A stretch of 64,000 bases of DNA from Streptomyces poonensis (GCF_014650915.1 NZ_BMVW01000004.1:403660-467659), one strand, 5' to 3'; shown: positions 1 to 8,842, numbered from the stretch's first letter. Numbers and translations are program-made. Notes: a model not told the origin generated them from the letters alone.

Positions 1-442
1 GCGCGCGAGCCGCGCGAGGACTGAGCCGGTCCGGGCCGGTCCTGAGCCGCTCGCTCAGCCGGCCCCTGAGACGGCCGTGAGACGGCCGTGAGTCGGGTCG
101 GGGCCGGACGCGGACGCGGATGCTGATGCACCGGGTGTCGGGGCCGGCTCGATGCCGAAGCCACCGGATGCCCAGGGCGGACTCAGGGGCGAGGCCACCG
201 GATGTTCAGGGACGGATCAGGGCATGTGACCCTGCCGTACAGGCCGCTGTCTTGATTACTCTGGTGCCGGAGGCGTCCCCCCACGCCACCGCTCCTGCCG
301 TATCCGCTCCCGGTGCGCAGGGGTTCCTGCTACCCGAGGAGTGACACCCTCCGGCGATGGACGGATCGTCCTGCAGTACCTGCGCCGCCCCCTGCCGACA
401 TAGCACGGACCCGCTCCGTGCCCCGGCCCGGACGGCGGCATC
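1..442. other. No complete gene; imperfect 32-bp duplication and promoter region
   Basis: Bases 1-24 read in frame as seven codons followed by TGA, so the window may open on the last codons of an upstream gene; this is too short to identify. Bases 157-188 and 191-222 form an imperfect 32-bp direct duplication with a 34-bp period. Bases 67-95 hold two copies of a GAGACGGCCGT unit. An AT-richer patch with TTGATTACTCT lies near 252-262, but I could not assign a convincing -35/-10 pair for the gene that starts at 443. Confidence 0.5.
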
Positions 443-1912
443 ATGACCCTCCCCCTGCTGCTCCTCGGGGCGGCGCTCCTGCTGATCCTCGCCAACGGAT
501 TCTTCGTGGCGGCCGAGTTCGGCCTCGTGACGGTCGAGCGGCCGGACGCGGAGAAGGCCGCCGCCGAGGGCGACCGGCGGGCCCGCAGGGTGGTGGACGC
601 CCACAAGGAGCTGTCCTTCCAGCTCTCCGGCACCCAGCTCGGCATCACCCTCACCTCACTCGTCGTCGGCATGCTGGCCGAACCGGCGCTCGCCCAGGTG
701 CTGCACGGCCCGTTCACGGCGGTCGGCATACCCCGGGGAGCGGTGTCCGGAGTCACCGTGGTCGTCGGCATGCTGCTGGCCTCGGCCGTGCAGATGGTGA
801 TCGGCGAGCTCGTGCCCAAGAACTGGGCGGTGTCCCGGCCGCTGCAGGTCGCCCGCTTCGTGGCCGGCCCGCAGTACGTCTTCTCCCGCCTGTTCCGGCC
901 CGTGATCGCCGGGCTCAACGCGGTCGCCAACCGCCTCGTCCGCGCCCTCGGCGTCGAGCCCGCCGACGAACTTGCCTCCGCCCGCACCCCCGGTGAGCTC
1001 GTCTCCCTCGCCCGGCACTCGGCCCGCGCCGGAGCGCTGGAACAGGACACGGCGGACCTCTTCGTCCGCACCCTGTCCCTGGCCGGGCTGACCGCGCAGC
1101 ACGTGATGACCCCGCGGGTCAGGGTGAACGCGCTGCAGTCGTCCGCGACGGCCGAGGACGTCGTCAACCTGACCCGCGCCACCGGCCTGTCCCGCTTCCC
1201 CGTCTACCGGAAGCGCATCGACGAGATGGTCGGCATGGTCCATCTGAAGGACGCCCTCGCCGTGCCCGCGCACGAAAGGCTGCGCACCCCGGTGGGCACC
1301 ATCGCGCAGACACCGCTCCTGGTCCCCGGGACGCTCCCCGTGCAGCTGCTGCTGGCCCGGCTGCGCAGCGAACAGCCCATCGCCGTCGTGATCGACGAGT
1401 ACGGCGGCACCGCCGGTGTGGTGACCCTGGAGGACATCGTCGAGGAACTGGTCGGCGAGGTACGTGACGAGCACGACGGTCAGGACGTGCCCGCACTCGC
1501 CCCCGCTCCGCCCGAGGACGGCCTGCCTGCCTGGGACGTGAACGGCGGCTGCCGCGTCGACGCCCTGCGCGGCATCGGACTGGTCGTGCCCGAGGGACCG
1601 TACGAGACCGTGGCGGGCCTCGTCGCCGACTTGCTGGACCGCATCCCGGTCCCCGGTGACCGGGCCGAACTCCCGGGCTGGCGGCTGTCGGTCGTGCAGG
1701 TCGGCCACTACCGGGCGGAGCGCGTACGTCTCGTACGGCTCGTTCCGGCCGCGGAGGCGGGTCCCGGCGGCGGTGGGGAGCTCGTCCTCGGAACGGAGCC
1801 CGGGACGCGGCCTGCCCCCGTTCCGCAGCCCGTCCGGGGCGTGCAGCCCACCCGTGCCGTGGAAACCGCTCCCGCCATGGCGGCCGCTTCTGTCACGGAG
1901 GCCGCCCGATGA
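443..1912 (+). CDS. CNNM/HlyC-CorC family membrane protein with CBS pair
   Basis: 489 aa. The N-terminal about 190 residues form the DUF21 (CNNM) transmembrane domain, with the typical opening LANGFFVAAEFGLV and the conserved VIGELVPKNWA. Two CBS motifs follow at roughly residues 215-335, ending in the family signature DEYGGTAGVVTLEDIVEELVG. A CorC/HlyC C-terminal domain (about 355-430) and a disordered Pro/Gly tail complete it. The family is often annotated as hemolysin, but characterised members act in Mg2+/Co2+ export or homeostasis; the ion here is not determinable. No clear Shine-Dalgarno precedes the ATG. The stop overlaps the next start by ATGA, so the two proteins are probably translationally coupled and may form a heterodimer. 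Confidence 0.9.
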   Translation: MTLPLLLLGAALLLILANGFFVAAEFGLVTVERPDAEKAAAEGDRRARRVVDAHKELSFQLSGTQLGITLTSLVVGMLAEPALAQVLHGPFTAVGIPRGAVSGVTVVVGMLLASAVQMVIGELVPKNWAVSRPLQVARFVAGPQYVFSRLFRPVIAGLNAVANRLVRALGVEPADELASARTPGELVSLARHSARAGALEQDTADLFVRTLSLAGLTAQHVMTPRVRVNALQSSATAEDVVNLTRATGLSRFPVYRKRIDEMVGMVHLKDALAVPAHERLRTPVGTIAQTPLLVPGTLPVQLLLARLRSEQPIAVVIDEYGGTAGVVTLEDIVEELVGEVRDEHDGQDVPALAPAPPEDGLPAWDVNGGCRVDALRGIGLVVPEGPYETVAGLVADLLDRIPVPGDRAELPGWRLSVVQVGHYRAERVRLVRLVPAAEAGPGGGGELVLGTEPGTRPAPVPQPVRGVQPTRAVETAPAMAAASVTEAAR

Positions 1913-3000
1913 GCGTGCTGCGGCTGCTGTTCGCGCTGTTGCTCGTGCTGGCGAACGGATTCTTCGTCGGCGCGGAGTTCGCCCTGGTGTCCGTCCGCCG
2001 CAGTCAGATCGAGCCCTTGGGGACGGCGCGGGCACGGCAGGTGCTGTACGGCCTGGAGCGGTTGCCGCGGATGATGGCGGCGGCCCAGTTCGGCATCACC
2101 GTCTGCTCGCTGACGCTGGGAGCGGTCGCCGAGCCGACCGTGGCGCGGCTGCTGGAGCCGGTGTTCGAGGCGATCCACCTGCCGCACGGCGCCATCCACC
2201 CCCTGGGGTATGTGATCGCGCTCGCCGCGGTCGTCTTCCTCCACCTCGTCATCGGCGAGATGGTGCCGAAGAACCTGGCGATGGCGGCCCCCGAGCGGAC
2301 GGCGCTGTGGCTCGGCCCGGGGCTCGTCGCCTTCGCCCGGCTGTGCGGACCGGTCACGGTCGCGCTGGGCGCCTGTGCCCGCCTGGTGCTGAGGCTCTTC
2401 CGGGTCGAGCCCAAGGACGAGGTCGAGGCGGTCTACACCAGTGAGCAGCTCAACCGCCTGGTGGAGGACTCCGGTCAGGCCGGGCTGCTGGACCCCGAGG
2501 AGCAGGAGCGCCTGGAGGACGCCCTGGAGCTGGGCTCCCGCCCCGTCACGGACGTCCTGCTGGACCGGGAGGCGCTGGTCACGGTGGGGCCGGCGGTGAC
2601 CCCGGCCCAGGTCGTGGAGCTCACCGCCCGCACCGGGTACTCCCGTTTCCCGGTGGTCGCGGAGAACGGCGCCTTCATGGGCCGGTACCTGCACGTCAAG
2701 GACGTCCTCGACCTGGAGGACACCGGCCGCGCGGTCCCGCAGCAGATATGGCGGCCCATGGCCACCCTCGGCGCGGATGTCCCGCTGGACGACGCCCTCA
2801 CGGTCATGCGCCGTGCCGCCACCCACCTCGCCCAGGTGGCCGACGCCTCGGGCCGGATCGTGGGTCTGGTGGCCCTGGAGGACGTGCTGGAGCTGCTGGT
2901 GGGCGAGGTCCGCGACCCGGCGCACCGGCAGATCCAGCCCGTCCGGATCGCGCAGCCCCGCACCAGCGGTCCCCCGGAGGAGGCGGTGCTGACCGGCTGA
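1909..3000 (+). CDS. CNNM-type DUF21/CBS membrane protein, second paralogue
   Basis: 363 aa, starting at an ATGA overlap with its upstream paralogue. It repeats the same architecture: DUF21 membrane domain with LANGFFVGAEFALVSVRR at residues 12-29 and VIGEMVPKNLA near residue 115, then two CBS motifs (about 210-335) ending in VGLVALEDVLELLVGEVRD. Unlike the first copy, it stops shortly after the second CBS motif and lacks the CorC/HlyC C-terminal domain. Two neighbouring CNNM genes, one long and one short, are common in actinobacteria. A role in divalent-cation homeostasis is inferred from the family. Short CTGACCGG repeats follow the stop, with no obvious strong terminator before the convergent gene. 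Confidence 0.88.
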   Translation: MSVLRLLFALLLVLANGFFVGAEFALVSVRRSQIEPLGTARARQVLYGLERLPRMMAAAQFGITVCSLTLGAVAEPTVARLLEPVFEAIHLPHGAIHPLGYVIALAAVVFLHLVIGEMVPKNLAMAAPERTALWLGPGLVAFARLCGPVTVALGACARLVLRLFRVEPKDEVEAVYTSEQLNRLVEDSGQAGLLDPEEQERLEDALELGSRPVTDVLLDREALVTVGPAVTPAQVVELTARTGYSRFPVVAENGAFMGRYLHVKDVLDLEDTGRAVPQQIWRPMATLGADVPLDDALTVMRRAATHLAQVADASGRIVGLVALEDVLELLVGEVRDPAHRQIQPVRIAQPRTSGPPEEAVLTG

Positions 3001-3080
3001 CCGGCTGACCGGGGGACGGAATCCGGTCCGGTTGCGGACGAGACCCGGTGCGAACGACACCCGGCCCCCACGGGATTGGC

Positions 3081-4949
3081 TCACATGGCCGACGGATCCT
3101 GCGGCGCCCGCCCGGACAGGACCTCCCCGTACGCCTGCATCAGGTCCGGCAGTCGCAGGGTCGACAAGTCGTCGCGGGTCGGGGTGCCGGGATAGCCCGA
3201 CAGCCGCAGATCCCGGTACGCGCAGCTCTTCTCGTACAGCGTCCGCAGGAACCGCCCGTTGCCGAGCTCGTCGATCCAGCCCTGGTCGACGACGTGCCCG
3301 CTGATGGAGCGGAGCTCGTCCAGCGCCTCCTCGTCCCAGATGTCGCCGTTCTCCGCGGCCAGCACCTCGCCGATCGAGGTGAGTTCGAGGGGGCGGTACG
3401 AGGGGAAGTCGACGCGGGTGGTGAAGCGGGAGGACAGCCCGGGGTTGGCGGCCAGCAGGCGGTCCATGCCCTCCGGGTAGCCGGCCAGGATGACGACGAG
3501 GTGGTCGCGGTTGTCCTCCGCGCGCTTCAGCAGCACCTGCAGGGCCTCGTCGCCGTACGCGTCCCCCTTGCCGTACCCGGAGTTGGACAGCGCGTACGCC
3601 TCGTCCACGAACAGGACGCCGCCGATCGCCGAGTCGATCAGCTCGTTGGCCTTCACCGCGGTCTGGCCCAGATACTCGCCCACCAGGTCGGCGCGCTGGG
3701 CCTCCACCAGGTGGTCGCCGCCCAGCAGCCCCAGTGCGTAGAAGACGCGGCCGAGGATACGGGCGACCGTCGTCTTGCCGGTGCCGGAGGGACCCGAGAA
3801 GACGAAGTGGCGCTTGGGCGGCTGGACGGGCAGCCCCTGGCCGGCCCGCAGCCGCGCCATGTTCAGCTGCGCCGAGAGCGCCTTGACCTGGCGCTTCACC
3901 GGCTCCAGGCCCACCATCCGCTCCAGCTGCGCGAGCGCGTCCTCCAGCAGGGCCGGATCGGTGGGGCCTGTGGGCAAGGGCTGTGCCGGCGCCGCGGCGG
4001 CCTTCTCGCGCACCACCGTGTCGCCCGTCTCCGGCGGCAGACCGCCCGGCGGCGGGAGATCCGGCTCTATCTTCAGGTCGCGCTCCTCGAAGCCGAAGAG
4101 CGGGTCGACGCCGTCCGGTCCCTCCAGGAGGTCCGGCCCGCCCCCGCTCAGCGCGATCGCGGCGAGGTCGGCCGCCTCGTCGTACCCGTCCCCGTCGGCG
4201 ATCGCCGCGAGCCGGGCGGAGGTGTCCATGAAGGCCGGGTCCACCCGGTGCACGGCCCGGTACAGGGGCAGCGCCGCCGCGGACCGGCCGGTGCCCTCGT
4301 GGGCGCGGGCCAGCCAGTACCGCAGCTCCTTGCGCTGCGGCTGCTCGCTGCGGCAGCGCATCAGCGCGGCCGAGAGCAACGGTTCCGCCTGGCCGTACAT
4401 CTCCAGCCGGACCCGGGCCATGCCGCCGAACAGCCCGGCCTCGATGCCCAGCATCGGGTCGTTGACCAGCGGGTCGGTGTGCCGGACCAGCTGCTCCCAG
4501 TCCTTGACGAGGTAGGCGCGGCAGGCGTGCAGGAAGCGGACCTGGGGATCGGCGTCGACGGGGGGCAGTCCCGCGAGGGCGCGGTCCAGCTCGGGGACGT
4601 GCCGGCCGTCCAGCCAGTGCGAGGCGTGGGCCAGCAGCAGGTCGCGCGGGCTCTCCAGTACCGGCTGCACCCACCAGCCCAGCCAGTACCAGGAGTTGAG
4701 GGTGCGCCGGTGGCGGGCGCGCTGCTCCCCGAAGCGGTCCCGGTGCCGGAACATTCTGAGCAGCGCGGTGGTCGTGTCCACCCGCAGGGCGTGCAGGCCG
4801 AGCCAGCCGTCGGCCATCCCGGGGTCCATCCGCACCGCGGTACGGAACTCCTCCTCCGCCTGCGGATAGGCGCCCATCGTGTAGGCGTCCACGCCTCGCA
4901 CCCAGGCGAGGTCGGCGGGAGCCTCGGGGCCCCGCGTGCCGAAGTCCAT
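3081..4949 (-). CDS. CbxX/CfxQ (EccA-type) AAA ATPase with N-terminal TPR-like region
   Basis: 622 aa from the ATG at 4949, which is preceded by GGGGGA; the frame stays open further upstream but without a better start. Residues 1 to about 270 are helical TPR-like repeats, as in EccA. A linker leads to an AAA domain with Walker A (SGPSGTGKTT), Walker B (GGVLFVDEAYAL), a NRDHLVVILAGYP sensor-1 segment and an SRF arginine finger. EccA proteins are cytosolic ATPases of type VII (ESX) secretion, while other CbxX-type ATPases remodel rubisco. No ESX components (EsxA/B, EccB-E) are encoded nearby, so a secretion role is uncertain. The gene is convergent with the CNNM pair. Confidence 0.85.
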   Translation of the reverse strand: MDFGTRGPEAPADLAWVRGVDAYTMGAYPQAEEEFRTAVRMDPGMADGWLGLHALRVDTTTALLRMFRHRDRFGEQRARHRRTLNSWYWLGWWVQPVLESPRDLLLAHASHWLDGRHVPELDRALAGLPPVDADPQVRFLHACRAYLVKDWEQLVRHTDPLVNDPMLGIEAGLFGGMARVRLEMYGQAEPLLSAALMRCRSEQPQRKELRYWLARAHEGTGRSAAALPLYRAVHRVDPAFMDTSARLAAIADGDGYDEAADLAAIALSGGGPDLLEGPDGVDPLFGFEERDLKIEPDLPPPGGLPPETGDTVVREKAAAAPAQPLPTGPTDPALLEDALAQLERMVGLEPVKRQVKALSAQLNMARLRAGQGLPVQPPKRHFVFSGPSGTGKTTVARILGRVFYALGLLGGDHLVEAQRADLVGEYLGQTAVKANELIDSAIGGVLFVDEAYALSNSGYGKGDAYGDEALQVLLKRAEDNRDHLVVILAGYPEGMDRLLAANPGLSSRFTTRVDFPSYRPLELTSIGEVLAAENGDIWDEEALDELRSISGHVVDQGWIDELGNGRFLRTLYEKSCAYRDLRLSGYPGTPTRDDLSTLRLPDLMQAYGEVLSGRAPQDPSAM

Positions 4950-5391
4950 CACGTCCCCCACAAACCGTGCCCCCGTCGGTATGCCATCGACTGTCACCGA
5001 CCAGTGCCGTCGGCAGCGTTCGTCGAACCGTCGTGCTGCGGACGGGAGTTGTAACGGTGCGCTCAAGCAGCCGTCCGAAGGTCGCACCGAGGGCATCGTA
5101 CCTGCGGGGGAGTGGCCCGCCGAAGAGTGCCGCAGGGCCCGTCTTCCGAGGTGGGGGCGGACGGCGGGCGCCGTGCTCGGTGACCCAGGGTGAACGAATC
5201 GTGCCCCGGAGGCGCCGGAGAGAGGGGATGAAGGGCAGAACGAAGCCCCCGATCACGGGGGAACAACCGGGGGCTTCGCGTCTACGGCGGCTTCGAAAGG
5301 CCGCACATTGAGAACGTAAGTCCTGTACGGCCCCCGGGTCAAGCCGAGTTGGAGCACTGACGGAAGTTCTCACGCAAGGGCCTTCACAAGT
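4950..5391. other. Intergenic region upstream of the AAA ATPase; hairpins only
   Basis: I see no convincing gene here. It holds the strong hairpin at 5241-5278, annotated separately. A second small inverted repeat (GCGGC/GCCGC around 5284-5306) could also fold. Several short frames are open because of high GC, but none has both a ribosome site and typical codon bias. The 5' end of this stretch must contain the promoter of the AAA ATPase gene on the minus strand. Confidence 0.5.
5241..5278 (-). terminator. GC-rich hairpin terminator
   Basis: CGAAGCCCCCG (5241-5251) pairs perfectly with CGGGGGCTTCG (5268-5278) around a 16-nt loop. It sits about 115 bases downstream of the minus-strand uridine kinase stop and upstream of the AAA ATPase promoter region, so it most likely ends the kinase transcript. 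No T-run follows, as usual in Streptomyces. Confidence 0.6.
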
Positions 5392-6213
5392 TCAGCACAC
5401 CGCGGACGGCCCGTCACGGTGCGTGAGGGAGAGGGGCGCATCACTGGTCCCGGCCGGTCCCGGCAGGACCTCGTATCCCTCGGGGAACTGTCGCACCAGA
5501 AGGCCGGCGAACGGCCGGGAGGGGTCCTCGGCGAAGTGCCGGCGCTCGGCGGCGACCCATCCCGTCCAGAAGTCCCGCTGCGCCTCCCCGTCCCGCGACC
5601 GCCCGCGCGCCCACGCCTCCTCCCGCGGCACGTCCATCCACAGCAGCTCCGCGAGATACGGCCGCAGCGCACGGCGGCCGGCGCCGACCCCCTCGATCAG
5701 CACCACGGGTGCCGCGGGCAGCGTCCGGGCGGGCCCGAAGCCGCGCGCGTTCCAGTCGTACGGGAGATAGCGTGCGCGGCCGCCGTGGGCGAGCGGCTCG
5801 ATCACCTGCTCCAGCAGTCGCCCGGTCCAGCCGAAGAGTTCCTCGTGGGTGGCGATGTCGTCCAGATGGAGCACGGGGGCGCCGTCGAGCACGGTGGACA
5901 GCCGGCCGGCGAAGGTGCTCTTCCCGGAGCCCGCGTGCCCGTCGACGCCGATCAGCCGGACAGGGCCGCAGGAGGGAGTCAGGCGGCGCAGACGGGTGGC
6001 GAGCTGGTGGATGACGGTTCCCGGGGTGGTGGGGGAGACGGTGCGGTGGCCGACTCTACCCAGGGAACCCGCGTCACCTCCGCCGCCCCCGCGGGCTGCC
6101 AGTGGTCCCGTCCAATATTGGTGTGACGCCGCGTGCGGGGTGCTGGCAGAAGTCGGGGTACGACATTCATAGTTGGCGCACAGCCGTCGCTCGAACCCCG
6201 CCGTCCGGACCAC
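5392..6213 (-). CDS. Uridine kinase-like P-loop protein
   Basis: 273 aa if the first GTG (6213) is used. A P-loop VDGHAGSGKSTFAGRL and a following HLDDIATHEELFGW segment are typical of actinobacterial uridine kinases, with WMDVPREEAWARGRSRDG as a likely lid region. The predicted activity is phosphorylation of uridine/cytidine in pyrimidine salvage. The start is doubtful. The first about 60 residues are low-complexity, and the GTG lies only 16 bases from the divergent peptidase ATG. I find no ATG, GTG or TTG in frame between it and the conserved part. A CTG at 6063 or another unusual start is possible, so the true protein may be about 210 aa. Confidence 0.75.
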   Translation of the reverse strand: MVRTAGFERRLCANYECRTPTSASTPHAASHQYWTGPLAARGGGGGDAGSLGRVGHRTVSPTTPGTVIHQLATRLRRLTPSCGPVRLIGVDGHAGSGKSTFAGRLSTVLDGAPVLHLDDIATHEELFGWTGRLLEQVIEPLAHGGRARYLPYDWNARGFGPARTLPAAPVVLIEGVGAGRRALRPYLAELLWMDVPREEAWARGRSRDGEAQRDFWTGWVAAERRHFAEDPSRPFAGLLVRQFPEGYEVLPGPAGTSDAPLSLTHRDGPSAVC

Positions 6214-6229
6214 TGGGGGTCACCCACCC

Positions 6230-7624
6230 ATGAGCAGAGCTTCGCAGTTGTCCCGCAGAACCGTTCTGGCCGCGGCTGTCGCCGCGGCCGCTGGTGGAGC
6301 CGCGGGACCCGCCGCGGCCGCCGGCCGCTCCCCGCAGGACCTCGCCCTCCTCCTGGAGGCGCCGGGGCGCGGTTCGGCCGGCAGGCTCCGCGCCCCCACG
6401 GTGGACAACCGCGCCTGGACCTCGTACGACGACTGGCGCTCGGGCAGCGCGCAGGGAACGCGCGCGGTGGCGGGCGCCCGCCCCGGCCTGGTGATCGACC
6501 GGCCGGCCGGCACCACCGACTACGCCGACCCGCACACCGCCACCACCTCCGCCTGGGAGTACGCCACCTGGACGTCCCCCGCCCACAAGCTCACCGTCCC
6601 GGCCACCGAGGTGATCGCCTCCTGGAACGCGCACACCCCGGCCGGTTCCTGGCTCCAGGCCGAGGTGCGCGGCACGTACTCCGACGGCGCCGAGACGCCC
6701 TGGTACGTGCTGGCCCGGTGGGCGGCCGGCGACCAGGACATCAAGCGCACCTCCGTCGACGGCCAGGGCGACGGCAGGAGCAGTGTCTGGACGGACACCC
6801 TCGCGATCGACGCCCCGGCCTCGGGGCTGCGGATCGCCGCGTACCGGCTGCGGCTGACCCTCTACCGGCGGCCCGGCAGTGCGCTCACCCCCACCGTGTG
6901 GCGGATCGGCGCGATGGGCTCCGACGTCCCCGACCGCTTCACCGTCCCGGCCTCCACCCCACGGCTCGCCAAGGAGCTGGTCGTCCCGCGCTACTCGCAG
7001 GAGATCCACAAGGGGCAGTACCCCGAGTACGACAACGGTGGCGAGGCCTGGTGCAGCCCCACCTCCTCGCAGATGATCATCGAGTACTGGGGGCGGCGGC
7101 CCACCGCGCAGGACCTGGCCTGGGTCGACCCCGCGTACGCGGACCCGCAGGTGTGCCACGCGGCCCGGTTCACCTTCGACCACCAGTACGGCGGCTGCGG
7201 GAACTGGCCCTTCAACGCCGCGTACGCCGCCACGTACAAGGACCTCGAAGCGGTGGTGACCCGGCTCGGTTCGCTCACCGACGTGGAGAAACTGATCGCG
7301 GCCGGGATCCCCGTGATCACCTCGCAGTCGTTCCTCGCCTCGGAGCTGACCGGCGCGGGCTACGGCACGGCCGGCCATCTGATGACCGTGATCGGTTTCA
7401 CCGCCGCCGGTGACGTGATCGCCAACGATCCGGCGTCGCCCAGCAACCAGGCCGTGCGCCGGGTCTACAAGCGGCGGGAATTCGAGAACATCTGGCTGAG
7501 AACCAAGCGGTACAACGCCGCCGGCAAGGTCGTCTCCGGCACGGGTGGGGTCTGCTACCTGTACTACCCGGCACGTCCCAGCGCCCGGCAGAGCAGGGCG
7601 CTGGCGGCGGTCGGTATGTGCTGA
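6230..7624 (+). CDS. Tat-exported C39-like cysteine peptidase
   Basis: 464 aa from the ATG at 6230, preceded by GGGGGT. The N-terminus SRRTVLAAAVAAAAGG is a twin-arginine signal with an AAAAG-type cleavage region, so the product is predicted to be secreted folded. Residues about 50-245 are a beta-rich accessory region without a family I can name. The C-terminal half is a peptidase_C39_2 domain: the catalytic Cys lies in GGEAWCSPTSSQMIIEYWG, the His in GTAGHLMTVIGF and the third residue in ANDPASPSNQAVRR. The substrate is unknown; papain-like members of this group cleave peptides or peptidoglycan cross-bridges. A perfect terminator hairpin follows the stop. Confidence 0.88.
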   Translation: MSRASQLSRRTVLAAAVAAAAGGAAGPAAAAGRSPQDLALLLEAPGRGSAGRLRAPTVDNRAWTSYDDWRSGSAQGTRAVAGARPGLVIDRPAGTTDYADPHTATTSAWEYATWTSPAHKLTVPATEVIASWNAHTPAGSWLQAEVRGTYSDGAETPWYVLARWAAGDQDIKRTSVDGQGDGRSSVWTDTLAIDAPASGLRIAAYRLRLTLYRRPGSALTPTVWRIGAMGSDVPDRFTVPASTPRLAKELVVPRYSQEIHKGQYPEYDNGGEAWCSPTSSQMIIEYWGRRPTAQDLAWVDPAYADPQVCHAARFTFDHQYGGCGNWPFNAAYAATYKDLEAVVTRLGSLTDVEKLIAAGIPVITSQSFLASELTGAGYGTAGHLMTVIGFTAAGDVIANDPASPSNQAVRRVYKRREFENIWLRTKRYNAAGKVVSGTGGVCYLYYPARPSARQSRALAAVGMC

Positions 7625-7645
7625 CCTCCGTCGTCGCATCGACGG

Positions 7646-7676
7646 CTACGGCCCCCGGTACGACCGGGGGCCGTAG
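7646..7676 (+). terminator. Perfect 14-bp stem terminator
   Basis: CTACGGCCCCCGGT (7646-7659) and ACCGGGGGCCGTAG (7663-7676) are exact reverse complements around a 3-nt loop, 21 bases after the peptidase stop. A short T-containing tail (CGTTGTG) follows. Confidence 0.85.
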
Positions 7677-7774
7677 CGTTGTGACCAACGTCTCCGCGGC
7701 AATCGCCCCATTCGGTGGCAAGGTGGACGGACGGGTGGGGGGAGTCCACCGCACGACGGGATCAGTGAGAAGCC

Positions 7775-7921
7775 ATGACCGCGACATCCGCCACCGCCAC
7801 CGGCACCCGGGCCCGCACCGGCGGCCCCAAGGACGACGGCCCCAAGATCTTCGAGCACATCATGGGCTGGACCTTCGTCGTGGTCCTGGCGATGCTGGTC
7901 ACGCAGGTCGGCCTGCTGTGA
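7775..7921 (+). CDS. Small conserved single-span membrane protein
   Basis: 48 aa. A polar Thr/Ala-rich N-terminus is followed by GGPKDDGPKIFEHIMGW and one C-terminal hydrophobic helix (WTFVVVLAMLVTQVGLL). The stop is TGA at 7919-7921. The gene sits between the peptidase terminator and the TetR gene and is co-directional with both. Codon bias is normal for the genome. I believe similar short proteins occur in many Streptomyces, but I know no function. Its topology suggests a small inner-membrane regulator or accessory subunit. Confidence 0.65.
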   Translation: MTATSATATGTRARTGGPKDDGPKIFEHIMGWTFVVVLAMLVTQVGLL

Positions 7922-8063
7922 CCTGAGCGGCCGGTCCACCGGACCGGACCTCGGTGGCCGGCCTCCGGGCCGTCGGCTCTGTCGATCTTCAGTCGAACAA
8001 ACAAGTGGTACCGGTCTGCCATACTGCCGATGTCCCGCTGGCGGCTGGAGACTTGGGCCCACA

Positions 8064-8723
8064 TTGACTGACAGTCCACCACGCACGACCGGGCGAGCGG
8101 GGACGCGCGGCACCGGCCGCTCCCTCGCCCGCCGCGCCGAACTCATAGCCATCGGGCGGAAGCTGTTCGCCGACACCTCGTACGACGCGCTGTCGATGGA
8201 CGACATCGCACGGCAGGCGCATGTCGCCAAAGGGCTGATCTACTACTACTTCAAGTCGAAGCGCGGCTATTACCTCGCGATCGTCGAGGACTCGGTGGCC
8301 GACCTCGTCACCCTCGCGGCCGGCGGCCTGGAGGCGCCGCCCGTGGAGCGGGTGCACCGGACCGTCGACGGCTATCTGCGCTACGCCGAGGGCAATCAGG
8401 AGGCGTACCGCACCATCGTCAGCGGCGGCGTCGGCTTCGACACCCAGGTCCAGGCCATCCGGGACGCGGTGCGCGAGACGATCGTCGCCACCATCGCCGA
8501 GGGGGCGTACGGCCGGCGTGACATAGGGGCGCTGCCCCGCATGGGGCTCCTCGGCTGGGTGTGCGGTGTCGAGGGCGCCACCCTCGACTGGATCGACCGC
8601 CCCGAGCTGTCCCGCGAGGCCATGCGGGAGCTGCTGGTGAAGACGTTGGGCGGCACGATGCGCGTCATCGAGGAACTCGAACCCGCCTACCTCGCCCCGC
8701 AGCCCGCGCGTCGCGATGCTTGA
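8064..8723 (+). CDS. TetR family transcriptional regulator
   Basis: 219 aa from a TTG start at 8064; no ATG or GTG fits before the conserved helix-turn-helix, and GGAG lies upstream at 8047. The N-terminal TetR DNA-binding domain is clear: RAELIAIGRKLFADTSYDAL, then MDDIARQAHVAKGLIYYYFK (about residues 50-69). The rest is a helical ligand/dimer domain with no assigned effector. The C-terminal codons and stop (PARRDA) lie inside a 24-bp repeat that recurs downstream. Which genes it controls is not evident; the nearby acyl-CoA dehydrogenase and the small membrane gene are candidates. Confidence 0.88.
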   Translation: MTDSPPRTTGRAGTRGTGRSLARRAELIAIGRKLFADTSYDALSMDDIARQAHVAKGLIYYYFKSKRGYYLAIVEDSVADLVTLAAGGLEAPPVERVHRTVDGYLRYAEGNQEAYRTIVSGGVGFDTQVQAIRDAVRETIVATIAEGAYGRRDIGALPRMGLLGWVCGVEGATLDWIDRPELSREAMRELLVKTLGGTMRVIEELEPAYLAPQPARRDA

Positions 8724-8792
8724 GCGCTGTTGATTTCTGCGCGCCGCTGATGCCCGCGCGTCGCGATGCCTGAGCGTCGCGATGCCTGAGCG
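8703..8792. repeat. Repeat that duplicates the 3' end of the TetR gene
   Basis: A 24-bp unit at 8703-8726, spanning the last TetR codons and stop, recurs at 8753-8776 with one change. A third partial copy ends at 8792. Each copy would encode the same ARRDA-stop tail. Confidence 0.8.
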
Positions 8793-8811
8793 CGTGAGGA
8801 CGCCGCATGCC

Positions 8812-8842
8812 GGGGGCGGGTCCGGATCGTGGACCCGCCCCC
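8812..8842. terminator. Bidirectional terminator between TetR and chitinase genes
   Basis: GGGGGCGGGTCC (8812-8823) pairs perfectly with GGACCCGCCCCC (8831-8842) across a 7-nt loop. It lies between the convergent TetR (+) and chitinase (-) genes, so it can serve both. Confidence 0.85.

Noticed and set aside
1708..5373. Very long minus-strand open frame of more than 1200 codons
   Set aside because: It runs antisense to the CNNM genes and in a different frame from the AAA ATPase; composition is Arg/Pro/Gly-rich as expected for a shadow of high-GC genes.
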